NCBI GenBank assembly: GCA_001825335.1
Contig: MHWA01000015.1
Span: forward strand, 1 to 32,240
Source: Candidatus Zambryskibacteria bacterium RIFCSPLOWO2_01_FULL_35_19
GTDB lineage: Bacteria; Patescibacteriota; Minisyncoccia; Phycocordibacterales; WO2-35-19
DNA length: 32,240 nucleotides
Direction of reading: 5' to 3'
Part shown: positions 24,306 to 31,520 of the stretch, piece by piece
How positions within the stretch are numbered: position 1 is the stretch's first letter
Layout of the letters: each line of letters starts with the position of its first letter
Made by a program: the position numbers and the translations under genes
The notes under the pieces: model-generated
Database searches by the model: none
Told to the model about the DNA's origin: nothing
What the model saw: only the letters and a program-made list of their open reading frames with translations

Positions 24306-25565
24306 GTGTCTATCATTAAAAACAAAAAAGAATTAGCCACCAATAAATTGAGAGAAGATGCTCTTGATATTTTGGAAGCGGGACTTGAAGCTATTAATAC
24401 AGAAAAAATATTGCGAAATAAAATTTCTCTCCAAAATGGAGAACTCTGCATTGGAGAAGGTAGATATCTTTGTGAGCATTATGAAAATATATTTTTTATT
24501 GGTATAGGTAAATGCGCTTTTGATGGAGCTCAAGTTATAGAAGATATATTGGGAGATAAATTAACAAACGGCATAGTTTTGGATGTTAAATCAGGTGTTT
24601 TAAAAAAAATAAAATCGTATGAAGGCACTCACCCTTACCCTTCCGAGCAAAATATGAATGCAACCAAAGAAATAATAGAGATGATAAAAGGGGTTACTGA
24701 AAGAGATTTGGTATTGGTTTTAATTTCCGGCGGAGGATCTTCTCTTTTATATATGCCCAACGATAAAAATTGTGAAAATACAGCAAAAATTACAAAAGAA
24801 CTTACATTAAAAGGAGCACCGATTTATGAACTCAACACCGTCAGAAAACATTTATCAGAAGTCCAAGGTGGAGGTTTGGCCAAACTATGTTTCCCCGCCA
24901 ATGTTGTCTCTCTTATTTTTTCAGATGTTTTAGGTAATGATATGGGTATGATAGCTTCTGGTCCTACTGTTTTTGATAATACTACTGTCGAAGATGCAAA
25001 AAAGATTTTAGACAAATATGGTCTTGAAGCTCAATGTTTGATGGAGACTCCTAAAGATTTAAAGTATTTTGAAAGAGTTACAAATATGTTGCTGATCACC
25101 AACCAAGATGCTTTAAAAGCTATGGAAGAAAAAGCTAAAAATTTGGGATATGACACAAAAATAGAAACTGACCATCTTTCAGGAGAGGCACAAGAAGTTG
25201 GTAAAATATTGGCAAAAAAAGAATTAAAACCAAAAACTTGCCTGCTTTTTGGAGGTGAGACTACGGTTGAAGTGAAGGGAGATGGAGTAGGCGGTAGAAA
25301 TCAAGAAGTAGCTCTTTCGGCTCTTTCTGATTTGAAAGATGGCGTTGTTTTGGTTTCAGTCGCTTCAGATGGTTGGGATAATTCAGATGTAGCGGGTGCG
25401 ATAGTTGACAAAGGAACTTTAGAAAAAGCTAATCTGGTTTCAAAAAATCCAGAAGATTATTTATCAAAAAATAATAGCTATAATTTTTTTAAACAAGTTG
25501 GTGGCGCGATATCAACAGGTCGGCTCGGGTCTAATGTCTCTGATTTGTTTATACTTATTATATAA
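24306..25565 (+). CDS. Glycerate 2-kinase (MOFRL family)
   Basis: 419 aa. Phosphorylates D-glycerate to 2-phosphoglycerate. The N-terminal DUF4147 domain shows FFIGIGKCAFDGAQVIED, YEGTHPYPSEQN and VLISGGGSSLL. LNTVRKHLSEVQGGGLAK and SDVLGNDMGMIASGPTVFD follow. The C-terminal MOFRL domain has LLFGGETTVEVKGDGVGGRNQE and SVASDGWDNSDVAGAIVD. The start is GTG, with TG-A-TAAAAT ending 7 nt before it, suggesting a leaderless mRNA. It feeds 2-phosphoglycerate into enolase and PEP synthase encoded just downstream. Confidence 0.92.
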   Translation: MSIIKNKKELATNKLREDALDILEAGLEAINTEKILRNKISLQNGELCIGEGRYLCEHYENIFFIGIGKCAFDGAQVIEDILGDKLTNGIVLDVKSGVLKKIKSYEGTHPYPSEQNMNATKEIIEMIKGVTERDLVLVLISGGGSSLLYMPNDKNCENTAKITKELTLKGAPIYELNTVRKHLSEVQGGGLAKLCFPANVVSLIFSDVLGNDMGMIASGPTVFDNTTVEDAKKILDKYGLEAQCLMETPKDLKYFERVTNMLLITNQDALKAMEEKAKNLGYDTKIETDHLSGEAQEVGKILAKKELKPKTCLLFGGETTVEVKGDGVGGRNQEVALSALSDLKDGVVLVSVASDGWDNSDVAGAIVDKGTLEKANLVSKNPEDYLSKNNSYNFFKQVGGAISTGRLGSNVSDLFILII

Positions 25566-25574
25566 TTAATTTAA

Positions 25575-28010
25575 ATGGAAGATAAAAATAAAAAATTTAT
25601 ACTTTGGTTTGATCAGGTCGGTATCGCTGATGTAGCTTCGGTCGGTGGCAAGAATGCATCTTTAGGTGAGATGTATACTACACTTGTGCCAAAAGGTATC
25701 AGGGTGCCAAATGGTTTTGTGATTACCGCTTATGCTTATCGTTATTTTATAGAGAAAGAAGGATTAACTTCTTTTATTAAAGAAACTTTAAAAGATTTAG
25801 ATACTGAAGATATAAAAAATTTACAAAAAAAGGGCAAGGCAATTAGAGAAAAAATTATTGCCGCCAATGTCCCAGATGAAATAGAAAAAGAAATAGCCGA
25901 AGCTTATAAAAATCTCTCCAGTGCTTATAATATGGATGAAGCTGATACTGCAGTCCGTTCTAGTGCTACTGCCGAAGACTTGCCCGGAGCATCTTTTGCT
26001 GGTGAACATGAGACTTATCTCAATGTTGTCGGTGAAAAAAACATTTTAGAATCGGTAAAGATGGCGATGGCTTCTCTTTGGAATGACCGCGCAATTTCTT
26101 ATAGAGTGGATAAAGGTTTTGATCATTTTGATGTGGCTCTTTCTGTTGGTGTGCAAAAAATGGTTCGTTCTGACAAAGGTTCATCGGGCGTGATGTTTAC
26201 CATTGATACGGAGAGTGGTTTTAAAGATGTGGTTGAAATAGATGCTTCGTGGGGTTTGGGTGAAATGGTGGTGCAAGGTAAAGTGACACCAGATTCTTAT
26301 TTGATTTTTAAACCAACTTTAAATCAAGGATTTAGATCTATTGTTAAAAAAAGCATTGGTTCAAAAGAAAACAAAATGATTTACACTTCGACAAGTTCAG
26401 TGCAAGTGCATGATGTTACAAAATCTGTCAAAGAAATAAAAGTTGCTCCAAAAGAGAGAAATATTTTTGTTTTGAATAATGAAGAAATTTTGACCTTATC
26501 ACGTTGGGCGCTAGAGATTGAAAAACATTACACCGAAAAAGCTGGTAAAGAAATGCCGATGGATATGGAATGGGCCAAAGATGGCATAACGGGAGAACTT
26601 TTTATTGTTCAAGCAAGACCTGAAACAGTCCAGTCCGAAAAGAAGCACAACAGTATTACTGAATACAAACTTACAACTAAAGAAGAGCCCATCGTAGTAG
26701 GTATTGCTGTTGGTACTAAAATTGCTTCTGGTAAGGCGCATATTATTACTGATGTCAAAAAATTAAACGAATTTCAAAAAGGAGAAATTTTGGTGACTGA
26801 AATTACAGACCCAGATTGGGAACCAATTATGAAAATAGCCTCGGCTATTATTACTGAAAAAGGAGGCCGCACCTCTCATGCAGCGATTGTTTCTCGAGAA
26901 CTTGGTATTCCAGCTGTGGTTGGCACCGGCGATGCTCTTTCTAAATTAAAAACGGGACAGATGATTACAGTTGATACTTCAAGTGGCACATCTGGTAATG
27001 TTTTTGATGGCAAATTGGAATGGCAAGAAGAAGTCCATGATATCACTTCCCTCCCAGATACAAAAACAAAAGTCTGTATGAATATCGGCTCTCCAGAAAG
27101 CGCTTTTATGAATTCATTTATTCCTAACAAAGGGGTTGGTTTGGCTCGTGAAGAATTTATAATTGCCTCTAGTATTAAAGTTCATCCAAATGCTCTTTTA
27201 AATTTTGAAAATATAAAATCAAAGGTCCTCAAAGATAAAATAGAAGAGGCTACTTTGGGTTATGAAAATAAAGTTGATTTTTATGTTGATAAACTTGCCG
27301 AAGGTATAGGCCAGATTTGCGCCGCTTTTTATCCAAATGACGTGATTGTTAGATTTAGTGATTTTAAAACCAATGAATACGCCACCTTACTTGGAGGTGA
27401 AGAATACGAACCAAAAGAAGAAAATCCAATGCTTGGTTGGCGAGGTGCTTCTCGTTATTATGATCCTAAATTTAAAGAAGCTTTTAAATTAGAATGTAGA
27501 GCTTTCAAAAAAGTGCGAGATGAATTTGGTCTCAAAAATATTGTTGCTCTAGTTCCATTTTGTCGCACTCCCGAAGAGGGTCAAAAAGTTTTAGATATTA
27601 TGAAAGAAGAGGGATTGGAAAAAGGAGTTGATGGATTTAAAGTCTATGTAATGTGTGAAATACCAGCCAATGTTTTGCGGGCTGACGAATTTTTGGATAT
27701 TTTTGATGGTTTTTCTATCGGCTCCAATGATTTAGCCCAACTAACTCTTGGTCTTGACCGAGACTCGGGAATTGTCGCTCATATTTCAAATGAAAACGAC
27801 CCAGCTGTTAAAAATTTAGTTTCTCAAGCTATCGCCAAATGTCGCGAACGTGACAAATACATCGGCTTCTGTGGCCAAGCACCTTCCGACTATCCAGACT
27901 TCACCCGCTTTTTAGTATCCAATAACATTGAAGCCATCTCTCTCAACCCCGACTCCATTATACCTATGATTCTTGCGATTGCTGAAGAGGAGAATAAATT
28001 AAATAATTAA
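25575..28010 (+). CDS. ppsA: Phosphoenolpyruvate synthase (pyruvate, water dikinase)
   Basis: 811 aa. Interconverts pyruvate + ATP and PEP + AMP + Pi. The N-terminal ATP-grasp domain has VGGKNASLGEMY, RSSATAEDLPGASFAGEHETYLN and WGLGEMVVQG. The phosphohistidine domain has GGRTSHAAIVSRELGIPAVVG (catalytic His). The C-terminal PEP-binding barrel has LGWRGASRYY, FSIGSNDLAQLTLGLDRDSG and GFCGQAPSDYP (catalytic Cys). The N-terminal FDQVGIADVASVGGKN is typical of PpsA rather than PPDK. It lies 9 nt after the glycerate kinase gene; a TATAAT overlapping that stop codon lies 8 nt before the ATG. Confidence 0.95.
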   Translation: MEDKNKKFILWFDQVGIADVASVGGKNASLGEMYTTLVPKGIRVPNGFVITAYAYRYFIEKEGLTSFIKETLKDLDTEDIKNLQKKGKAIREKIIAANVPDEIEKEIAEAYKNLSSAYNMDEADTAVRSSATAEDLPGASFAGEHETYLNVVGEKNILESVKMAMASLWNDRAISYRVDKGFDHFDVALSVGVQKMVRSDKGSSGVMFTIDTESGFKDVVEIDASWGLGEMVVQGKVTPDSYLIFKPTLNQGFRSIVKKSIGSKENKMIYTSTSSVQVHDVTKSVKEIKVAPKERNIFVLNNEEILTLSRWALEIEKHYTEKAGKEMPMDMEWAKDGITGELFIVQARPETVQSEKKHNSITEYKLTTKEEPIVVGIAVGTKIASGKAHIITDVKKLNEFQKGEILVTEITDPDWEPIMKIASAIITEKGGRTSHAAIVSRELGIPAVVGTGDALSKLKTGQMITVDTSSGTSGNVFDGKLEWQEEVHDITSLPDTKTKVCMNIGSPESAFMNSFIPNKGVGLAREEFIIASSIKVHPNALLNFENIKSKVLKDKIEEATLGYENKVDFYVDKLAEGIGQICAAFYPNDVIVRFSDFKTNEYATLLGGEEYEPKEENPMLGWRGASRYYDPKFKEAFKLECRAFKKVRDEFGLKNIVALVPFCRTPEEGQKVLDIMKEEGLEKGVDGFKVYVMCEIPANVLRADEFLDIFDGFSIGSNDLAQLTLGLDRDSGIVAHISNENDPAVKNLVSQAIAKCRERDKYIGFCGQAPSDYPDFTRFLVSNNIEAISLNPDSIIPMILAIAEEENKLNN

Positions 28011-28040
28011 AATCACTAAAATTTTTACAATTCTAAAATG

Positions 28041-28056
28041 TAGCGATGCATCGCTA
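28041..28056. repeat. 16-bp palindrome after ppsA
   Basis: TAGCGATGCATCGCTA is a perfect inverted repeat in the 80-nt gap between ppsA and the dehydrogenase gene. It is followed by TAAATAGG, without a T-run. It could be a weak terminator or a binding site. Confidence 0.5.
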
Positions 28057-28112
28057 TAAATAGGTTGTTAATTTTTGCTTGCGTCTGATTTTTGATGATT
28101 TATACTTATGTT

Positions 28113-29123
28113 ATGAACATATTATATTTTTACAATGAAGAGTGGGAGAAGGATTATGTCCAAAAAGGTTTGGGTGAGCATTCGATAGATTTTTTTAAGT
28201 CTATTGAAGAAACTACTCCAGAAATATTAAATTCTACTGAAATTGTTTCTGTTTTTGTCAGCAATCCTCTCGGTAAAGAATTTTTGGATGCAATGCCAAA
28301 CTTGAAACTGATCGCCACTCGTTCAACTGGTTTTGACCATATAGATATAGAAGTGGCTAAAGCCAAAGGTGTTGAGGTAGTCTCGGTCCCCTTTTATGGA
28401 GAAAATACAGTAGCAGAATTTGCTTTTGCTTTACTCCTTACTCTATCGCGTAAAACTTATGATGCTTATGACAGGATAGCGGAAACTGGCTCTTTTTCTC
28501 AAGAAGGTCTACGTGGTTTTGATTTAAAGGGCAAAACTATCGGTGTTATTGGCACTGGACACATTGGACTTAATATTATAGGTATGGCTAAAGGTTTTAA
28601 TATGAATGTAATAGCTTTTGACCCTTTTCCTAAAGAAGAAAAAGCACAAGAACTTGGTTTTAGTTATGTATCTTTAGATGAACTTTTAGCTGGATCAGAT
28701 ATTATCACTATTCATGCTCCACACACAGACTCTACTCACCATATGATAAATACTGGAAATATAGAAAAGATTAAAAAAGGAGCATATCTTATAAATACAG
28801 CCAGAGGCGCAGTGATAGAGACTCAAGCAATAGTAGAAGCTCTTGAAAAAAACATATTATCTGGAGCGGGCCTTGATGTTTTAGAAGAAGAAGGTGATAT
28901 GAAAGACGAAATAACTCTTCTGAATTCAAAACATCCTAAACTAGAAGAATTAAAAAATGTTCTCTCCAACCACTATCTGATAGACCATCCGCGAGTAATA
29001 GTTACTCCACATATTGCTTTTAATACTGATGAGGCAATTAAAAGAATTTTAGATACTACAGTTGATAATATAAACTCTTTTGTAAATGGAGAAATCAAAA
29101 ATTCTGTGTTAAATAAAATATAA
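28113..29123 (+). CDS. D-isomer-specific 2-hydroxyacid dehydrogenase, probably D-lactate dehydrogenase
   Basis: About 336 aa from the chosen start (MNILYFYNEEW). The Rossmann NAD site is GVIGTGHIGLNI. The catalytic set is Arg in NTARGAVIE, Glu in the LDVLEEEGD region and His in VTPHIAFNT. Upstream signatures are TRSTGFDHIDIEVAK and NTVAEFAFALLLTLSRK. The loop of about 40 residues before TPHIAF resembles LdhA-type enzymes, so pyruvate to D-lactate (NADH reoxidation) is favoured. Hydroxypyruvate reductase, which would feed the neighbouring glycerate kinase, is an alternative. The start at 28113 is preferred over 28092 because TATACT (28101-28106) lies inside the longer version. It overlaps eno by 1 nt (TAATG). 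Confidence 0.88.
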   Translation: MNILYFYNEEWEKDYVQKGLGEHSIDFFKSIEETTPEILNSTEIVSVFVSNPLGKEFLDAMPNLKLIATRSTGFDHIDIEVAKAKGVEVVSVPFYGENTVAEFAFALLLTLSRKTYDAYDRIAETGSFSQEGLRGFDLKGKTIGVIGTGHIGLNIIGMAKGFNMNVIAFDPFPKEEKAQELGFSYVSLDELLAGSDIITIHAPHTDSTHHMINTGNIEKIKKGAYLINTARGAVIETQAIVEALEKNILSGAGLDVLEEEGDMKDEITLLNSKHPKLEELKNVLSNHYLIDHPRVIVTPHIAFNTDEAIKRILDTTVDNINSFVNGEIKNSVLNKI

Positions 29124-30367
29124 TGTCTGTTATATCAAAAATAGAAGCAAGGGAAATATTGGATTCTCGCGGTAATCCAACTTTAGAGGTGGATACTTAT
29201 ATAGGAGACGATTATGGTAGGTTTTCTGTCCCCAGTGGCGCCTCTACTGGCAAATACGAAGCTTTAGAGAAAAGAGATGGAGACTTAGATCGCTTTGAAG
29301 GTAAAGGGGTTAAAGAATTAGCAGAGATGATAGAAAGGGAGATTGCTCCAGAGATAATAGGTAAAGATTTTAATCAAACGACTTTAGATAAATTTTTGAT
29401 TGAAAAAGATGGGACGGAAAACAAATCAAATCTGGGAGCTAATAGTATTTTAGGTATTTCTGTATCTTTTGCTAAGGCAGAAGCTTGGCATTTGAGAGTG
29501 CCACTTTGGCAATACATTTCTTCTCTTTCTGGAAACAAAATTCACCTTTTGCCTACTCCAATGGTCAATATAATAAACGGTGGAGTTCATAGCAACAATG
29601 ATTTAGATATTCAAGAATTTATGATTGTCCCTCTCAAAAAAGAAAGTTTTGCTGAAAAGTTAAGAGAGTGTAGCGAAGTTTTTCAAAATCTAAAAATAAT
29701 ACTACAAGAAAATTCCCTTTCCACAGCCGTTGGAGATGAAGGGGGGTTTGCTCCAAAAATAAAATCTCATAGACAAGCTTTGGAGTTTATAAAAAAAGCA
29801 ATAGAGAGAAGTGGTTTTAAATTGGGGGAGGATTTTGGTATTGCCTTAGATACAGCCGCTTCAGAATTTTATAAGGACGGCAAATATATTTTGAAGTCTG
29901 AAAATAAAGAATTTACTATTTTTGAGCTTTTGGATTATTATCAAAAATTGATTGAAGACTTTTCTATTATCTCTATTGAAGATCCGTTTGACCAAGATGA
30001 CTGGGAAGCACATATTTTATTTACAGAAAAGTTTGGATTACATCTTATGGTGGTTGGAGATGATTTGTTTGTTACTAATATAAAAAGATTAGAGGAAGGT
30101 ATTAAAAAAGAATCTGCTAATAGTATTTTAGTTAAACTCAACCAAGTGGGGACCTTGACTGAAACTTTAGAAGTAATAAAAAGGGCTCAAATAAATGATT
30201 GGAAAACTATCATCTCTCATCGTTCGGGAGAGACAGAAGATACCACCATCAGTCATTTGGCTGTTGGTGTCTCTAGTCAATATATAAAAACAGGTTCTGT
30301 TTCTCGCGGTGAACGCACCACCAAATATAATGAACTTTTGAGGATTGAAGAAAGTTTGAAGGAGTAA
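29123..30367 (+). CDS. eno: Enolase
   Basis: 414 aa. Dehydrates 2-phosphoglycerate to PEP. Landmarks: AREILDSRGNPTLEVD, the mobile loop SGASTGKYEA, the catalytic GDEGGFAPK, metal ligands in ALDTAASEFY, SIEDPFDQDDW and VVGDDLFVTN, LVKLNQVGTLTET (catalytic Lys), and SHRSGETEDTTISHLAVG. The start codon overlaps the stop of the dehydrogenase gene (TAATG), implying coupled translation. It completes the glycerate kinase, PEP synthase, lactate dehydrogenase, enolase module. Confidence 0.97.
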   Translation: MSVISKIEAREILDSRGNPTLEVDTYIGDDYGRFSVPSGASTGKYEALEKRDGDLDRFEGKGVKELAEMIEREIAPEIIGKDFNQTTLDKFLIEKDGTENKSNLGANSILGISVSFAKAEAWHLRVPLWQYISSLSGNKIHLLPTPMVNIINGGVHSNNDLDIQEFMIVPLKKESFAEKLRECSEVFQNLKIILQENSLSTAVGDEGGFAPKIKSHRQALEFIKKAIERSGFKLGEDFGIALDTAASEFYKDGKYILKSENKEFTIFELLDYYQKLIEDFSIISIEDPFDQDDWEAHILFTEKFGLHLMVVGDDLFVTNIKRLEEGIKKESANSILVKLNQVGTLTETLEVIKRAQINDWKTIISHRSGETEDTTISHLAVGVSSQYIKTGSVSRGERTTKYNELLRIEESLKE

Positions 30368-30384
30368 AAAATATAAAGCAGTAG

Positions 30385-30415
30385 CACAAAATCCTGCGCA
30401 GGCAGGATATTTGTG
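30385..30415 (+). terminator. Hairpin after eno
   Basis: CACAAA-ATCCTGC, loop GCAG, GCAGGAT-a-TTTGTG forms a 13-bp stem with one bulged A, followed by TCTTTTGTG. Probable terminator between eno (+) and the convergent tRNA-Ile (-). Confidence 0.65.
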
Positions 30416-30422
30416 TCTTTTG

Positions 30423-30495
30423 TGCGCGCACTAGGGGTCGAACCTAGGACCTTTCGAGTATCAGTCGAATGCTCTACCAGCTGAGCTATGCGCGC
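30423..30495 (-). tRNA. tRNA-Ile (anticodon GAU)
   Basis: A 73-nt cloverleaf on the minus strand. The acceptor stem GCGCGCA pairs with TGCGCGC, the anticodon stem TTCGA/TCGAA encloses loop CTGATAC (anticodon GAT), and the T arm is CTAGG-TTCGACC-CCTAG. The discriminator is A. CCA is not encoded (CAA follows), unlike tRNA-Ala in this window. It lies about 1 kb downstream of the 16S gene on the same strand, a likely remnant of a classical 16S-tRNA-Ile-23S order. Confidence 0.95.
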
Positions 30496-30609
30496 GCAAA
30501 TTTTTAACGAACGAAGTGACTATAAAAATTCAGCGTGCTGATACGAAGTTATCAGTGCCAGAATTCTACTTTTAAAATATAGCAAAAAAAATAGAAATAT
30601 AAAAGAGAT

Positions 30610-30640
30610 GGCCCGCCTTGCGTTTTCGCAAAAGCGGACC
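30610..30640 (-). terminator. Hairpin after the two-gene membrane-protein cassette
   Basis: On the minus strand GGTCCGC-t-TTTGCG, loop AAAA, CGCAAGGCGGGCC makes a 13-bp stem with one bulge, 18 nt after the end of the 3' gene. It is followed by ATCTCTTTTATATTTC. GC-rich and terminator-like. Confidence 0.65.
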
Positions 30641-30657
30641 GTGTTTGCCGATAACAA

Positions 30658-30915
30658 TCATCGGCGGAATGATCGCAAGTCCCTCATGGGTCTTGGGATC
30701 ATGTGGTGGCTGAATTCGTGTTTGTTCGTTGCTCGCTTGAAGCGTAGGGCTAAGTGTAGTAGCCCAGCTTTTCCAAGGAAGAAAATTGAGGAGAAGGAGG
30801 CGGGGCTTATCAATGCCTCATACCCACCTCTACCAAAATCGTAGCCACTTATGAATGCACAAATGGCTGAAATGATAATACAGCTGTCTCTGGCTATTTT
30901 CAGAAATCTATTCAT
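30658..30915 (-). CDS. Small membrane protein of unknown function, SD-led (second gene of cassette)
   Basis: About 85 aa from the chosen start MNRFLKIARD. A hydrophobic segment CIIISAICAFISGYDF is a probable transmembrane helix. A second, weaker one covers FSSIFFLGKAGLLHLAL, and the tail is basic (FKRATNKHEFSHH...RDLRSFRR). No family recognised. The start at 30915 is set by a good SD, AGGAGATC, 6-7 nt upstream. An alternative Met at 30936 overlaps the previous stop as ATGA, which would couple translation. Base composition is richer in G+C than core genes. Confidence 0.6.
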   Translation of the reverse strand: MNRFLKIARDSCIIISAICAFISGYDFGRGGYEALISPASFSSIFFLGKAGLLHLALRFKRATNKHEFSHHMIPRPMRDLRSFRR

Positions 30916-30932
30916 GATTGATCTCCTCTTCT

Positions 30933-31205
30933 TCATCGATGCGTCGGAGCAATGGAACTCGCCTCATTGATGCGATCGATTATTTTTTGTCTGTTGCAAT
31001 CCAGACAGATTTTCTTGTAGCCACGCCAGATGAAAAAACTTAACAAAGCAGTGAGATACCACATGGCGACGATAGTCATCAATGGTACCCACTCGTTGAT
31101 GATGATGGACCAAAATTCAATGGTTAACCATAATATGGTAGATACCATTATTATGATCGATACCAAGCAAACGACTAAACAAAGCCGTTTTTGTTGTAGT
31201 GACAT
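30933..31205 (-). CDS. Small two-TM membrane protein with CxxC, SD-led (first gene of cassette)
   Basis: 90 aa. Two hydrophobic helices are clear: LCLVVCLVSIIIMVSTILWL, and about WVPLMTIVAMWYLTALLSFFIW. A short basic cytoplasmic tail follows with CLDC (CxxC), which could bind metal or be redox-active. No family recognised. It is preceded by an extended -10/-35 promoter and a perfect SD GGAGGTGAT, identical to that of the 130-aa secreted protein at 731 and unlike all core genes here. It overlaps or abuts the next gene (ATGA). Confidence 0.7.
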   Translation of the reverse strand: MSLQQKRLCLVVCLVSIIIMVSTILWLTIEFWSIIINEWVPLMTIVAMWYLTALLSFFIWRGYKKICLDCNRQKIIDRINEASSIAPTHR

Positions 31206-31207
31206 TT

Positions 31208-31251
31208 ATCACCTCCGTCATTAATTATATCACAACCATAGAAAAAAGCAA
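31208..31251 (-). promoter_or_regulatory. Promoter and SD of the two-gene membrane-protein cassette
   Basis: Minus strand: TTGCTT (31246-31251), 16 nt, TG-A-TATAAT (hexamer 31224-31229), then GGAGGTGAT (31208-31216) 2 nt before the ATG at 31205. Complete and close to consensus. Confidence 0.7.
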
Positions 31252-31280
31252 CCTGCTCACTTATGATAAATTTAAACACC

Positions 31281-31309
31281 AAAAAACTCCTTAAAATAAG
31301 GAGTTTTTT
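31281..31309. terminator. Strong terminator downstream of 16S rRNA
   Basis: AAAAAACTCCTTA-AAA-TAAGGAGTTTTTT, a perfect 13-bp stem with T-runs on both strands. It lies about 210 nt after the 16S 3' end in the direction of rRNA transcription, so the 16S transcript ends here without a 23S gene. Confidence 0.85.
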
Positions 31310-31318
31310 GTTCCCATT

Positions 31319-31343
31319 CCCCTCTCTTAAATTAAGAGAGGGG
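31319..31343. repeat. Perfect palindrome in the 16S trailer
   Basis: CCCCTCTCTTAA-A-TTAAGAGAGGGG, 12-bp arms and a 1-nt centre, followed by TTAGGGGTGAG. It looks like a dispersed REP/MITE-type palindrome. Between here and the 16S end further small hairpins occur (GCGG/CCGC near 31414-31431, and TGTGT-CC/GG-ACACA near 31443-31462). Confidence 0.6.
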
Positions 31344-31479
31344 TTAGGGGTGAGTTATTTTTAGGTATTCTTTGTTTTGTTCCGTTCTTTTTTATTTGTC
31401 TTTCCAAATTGTCATGCGGTTTTAGGTATCCGCTAAACCATTATGTGTCCAATTGGAACACACAATAACGACTCGTTCA

Positions 31480-31513
31480 CCCCACACCACTTTTTTAAAA
31501 AAGTGATGTGGGG
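31480..31513. repeat. 34-nt palindrome abutting the 16S 3' tail
   Basis: As RNA (minus strand) the two 17-nt arms pair completely with one U-G wobble, forming CCCCACAUCAC-U6 against A6-GUGGUGUGGGG. It begins 20 nt past helix 45. Its A/T core and ACACCAC arm resemble the dispersed 40-nt repeat at 6975 and 20303. It may be a processing stem or an inserted repeat. Confidence 0.65.
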
Positions 31514-31520
31514 ATCTTCA

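Noticed and set aside
30608-30844. Plus-strand ORF of 78 aa
   Set aside because: It is antisense to the SD-led membrane-protein gene and starts inside that cassette's terminator hairpin.
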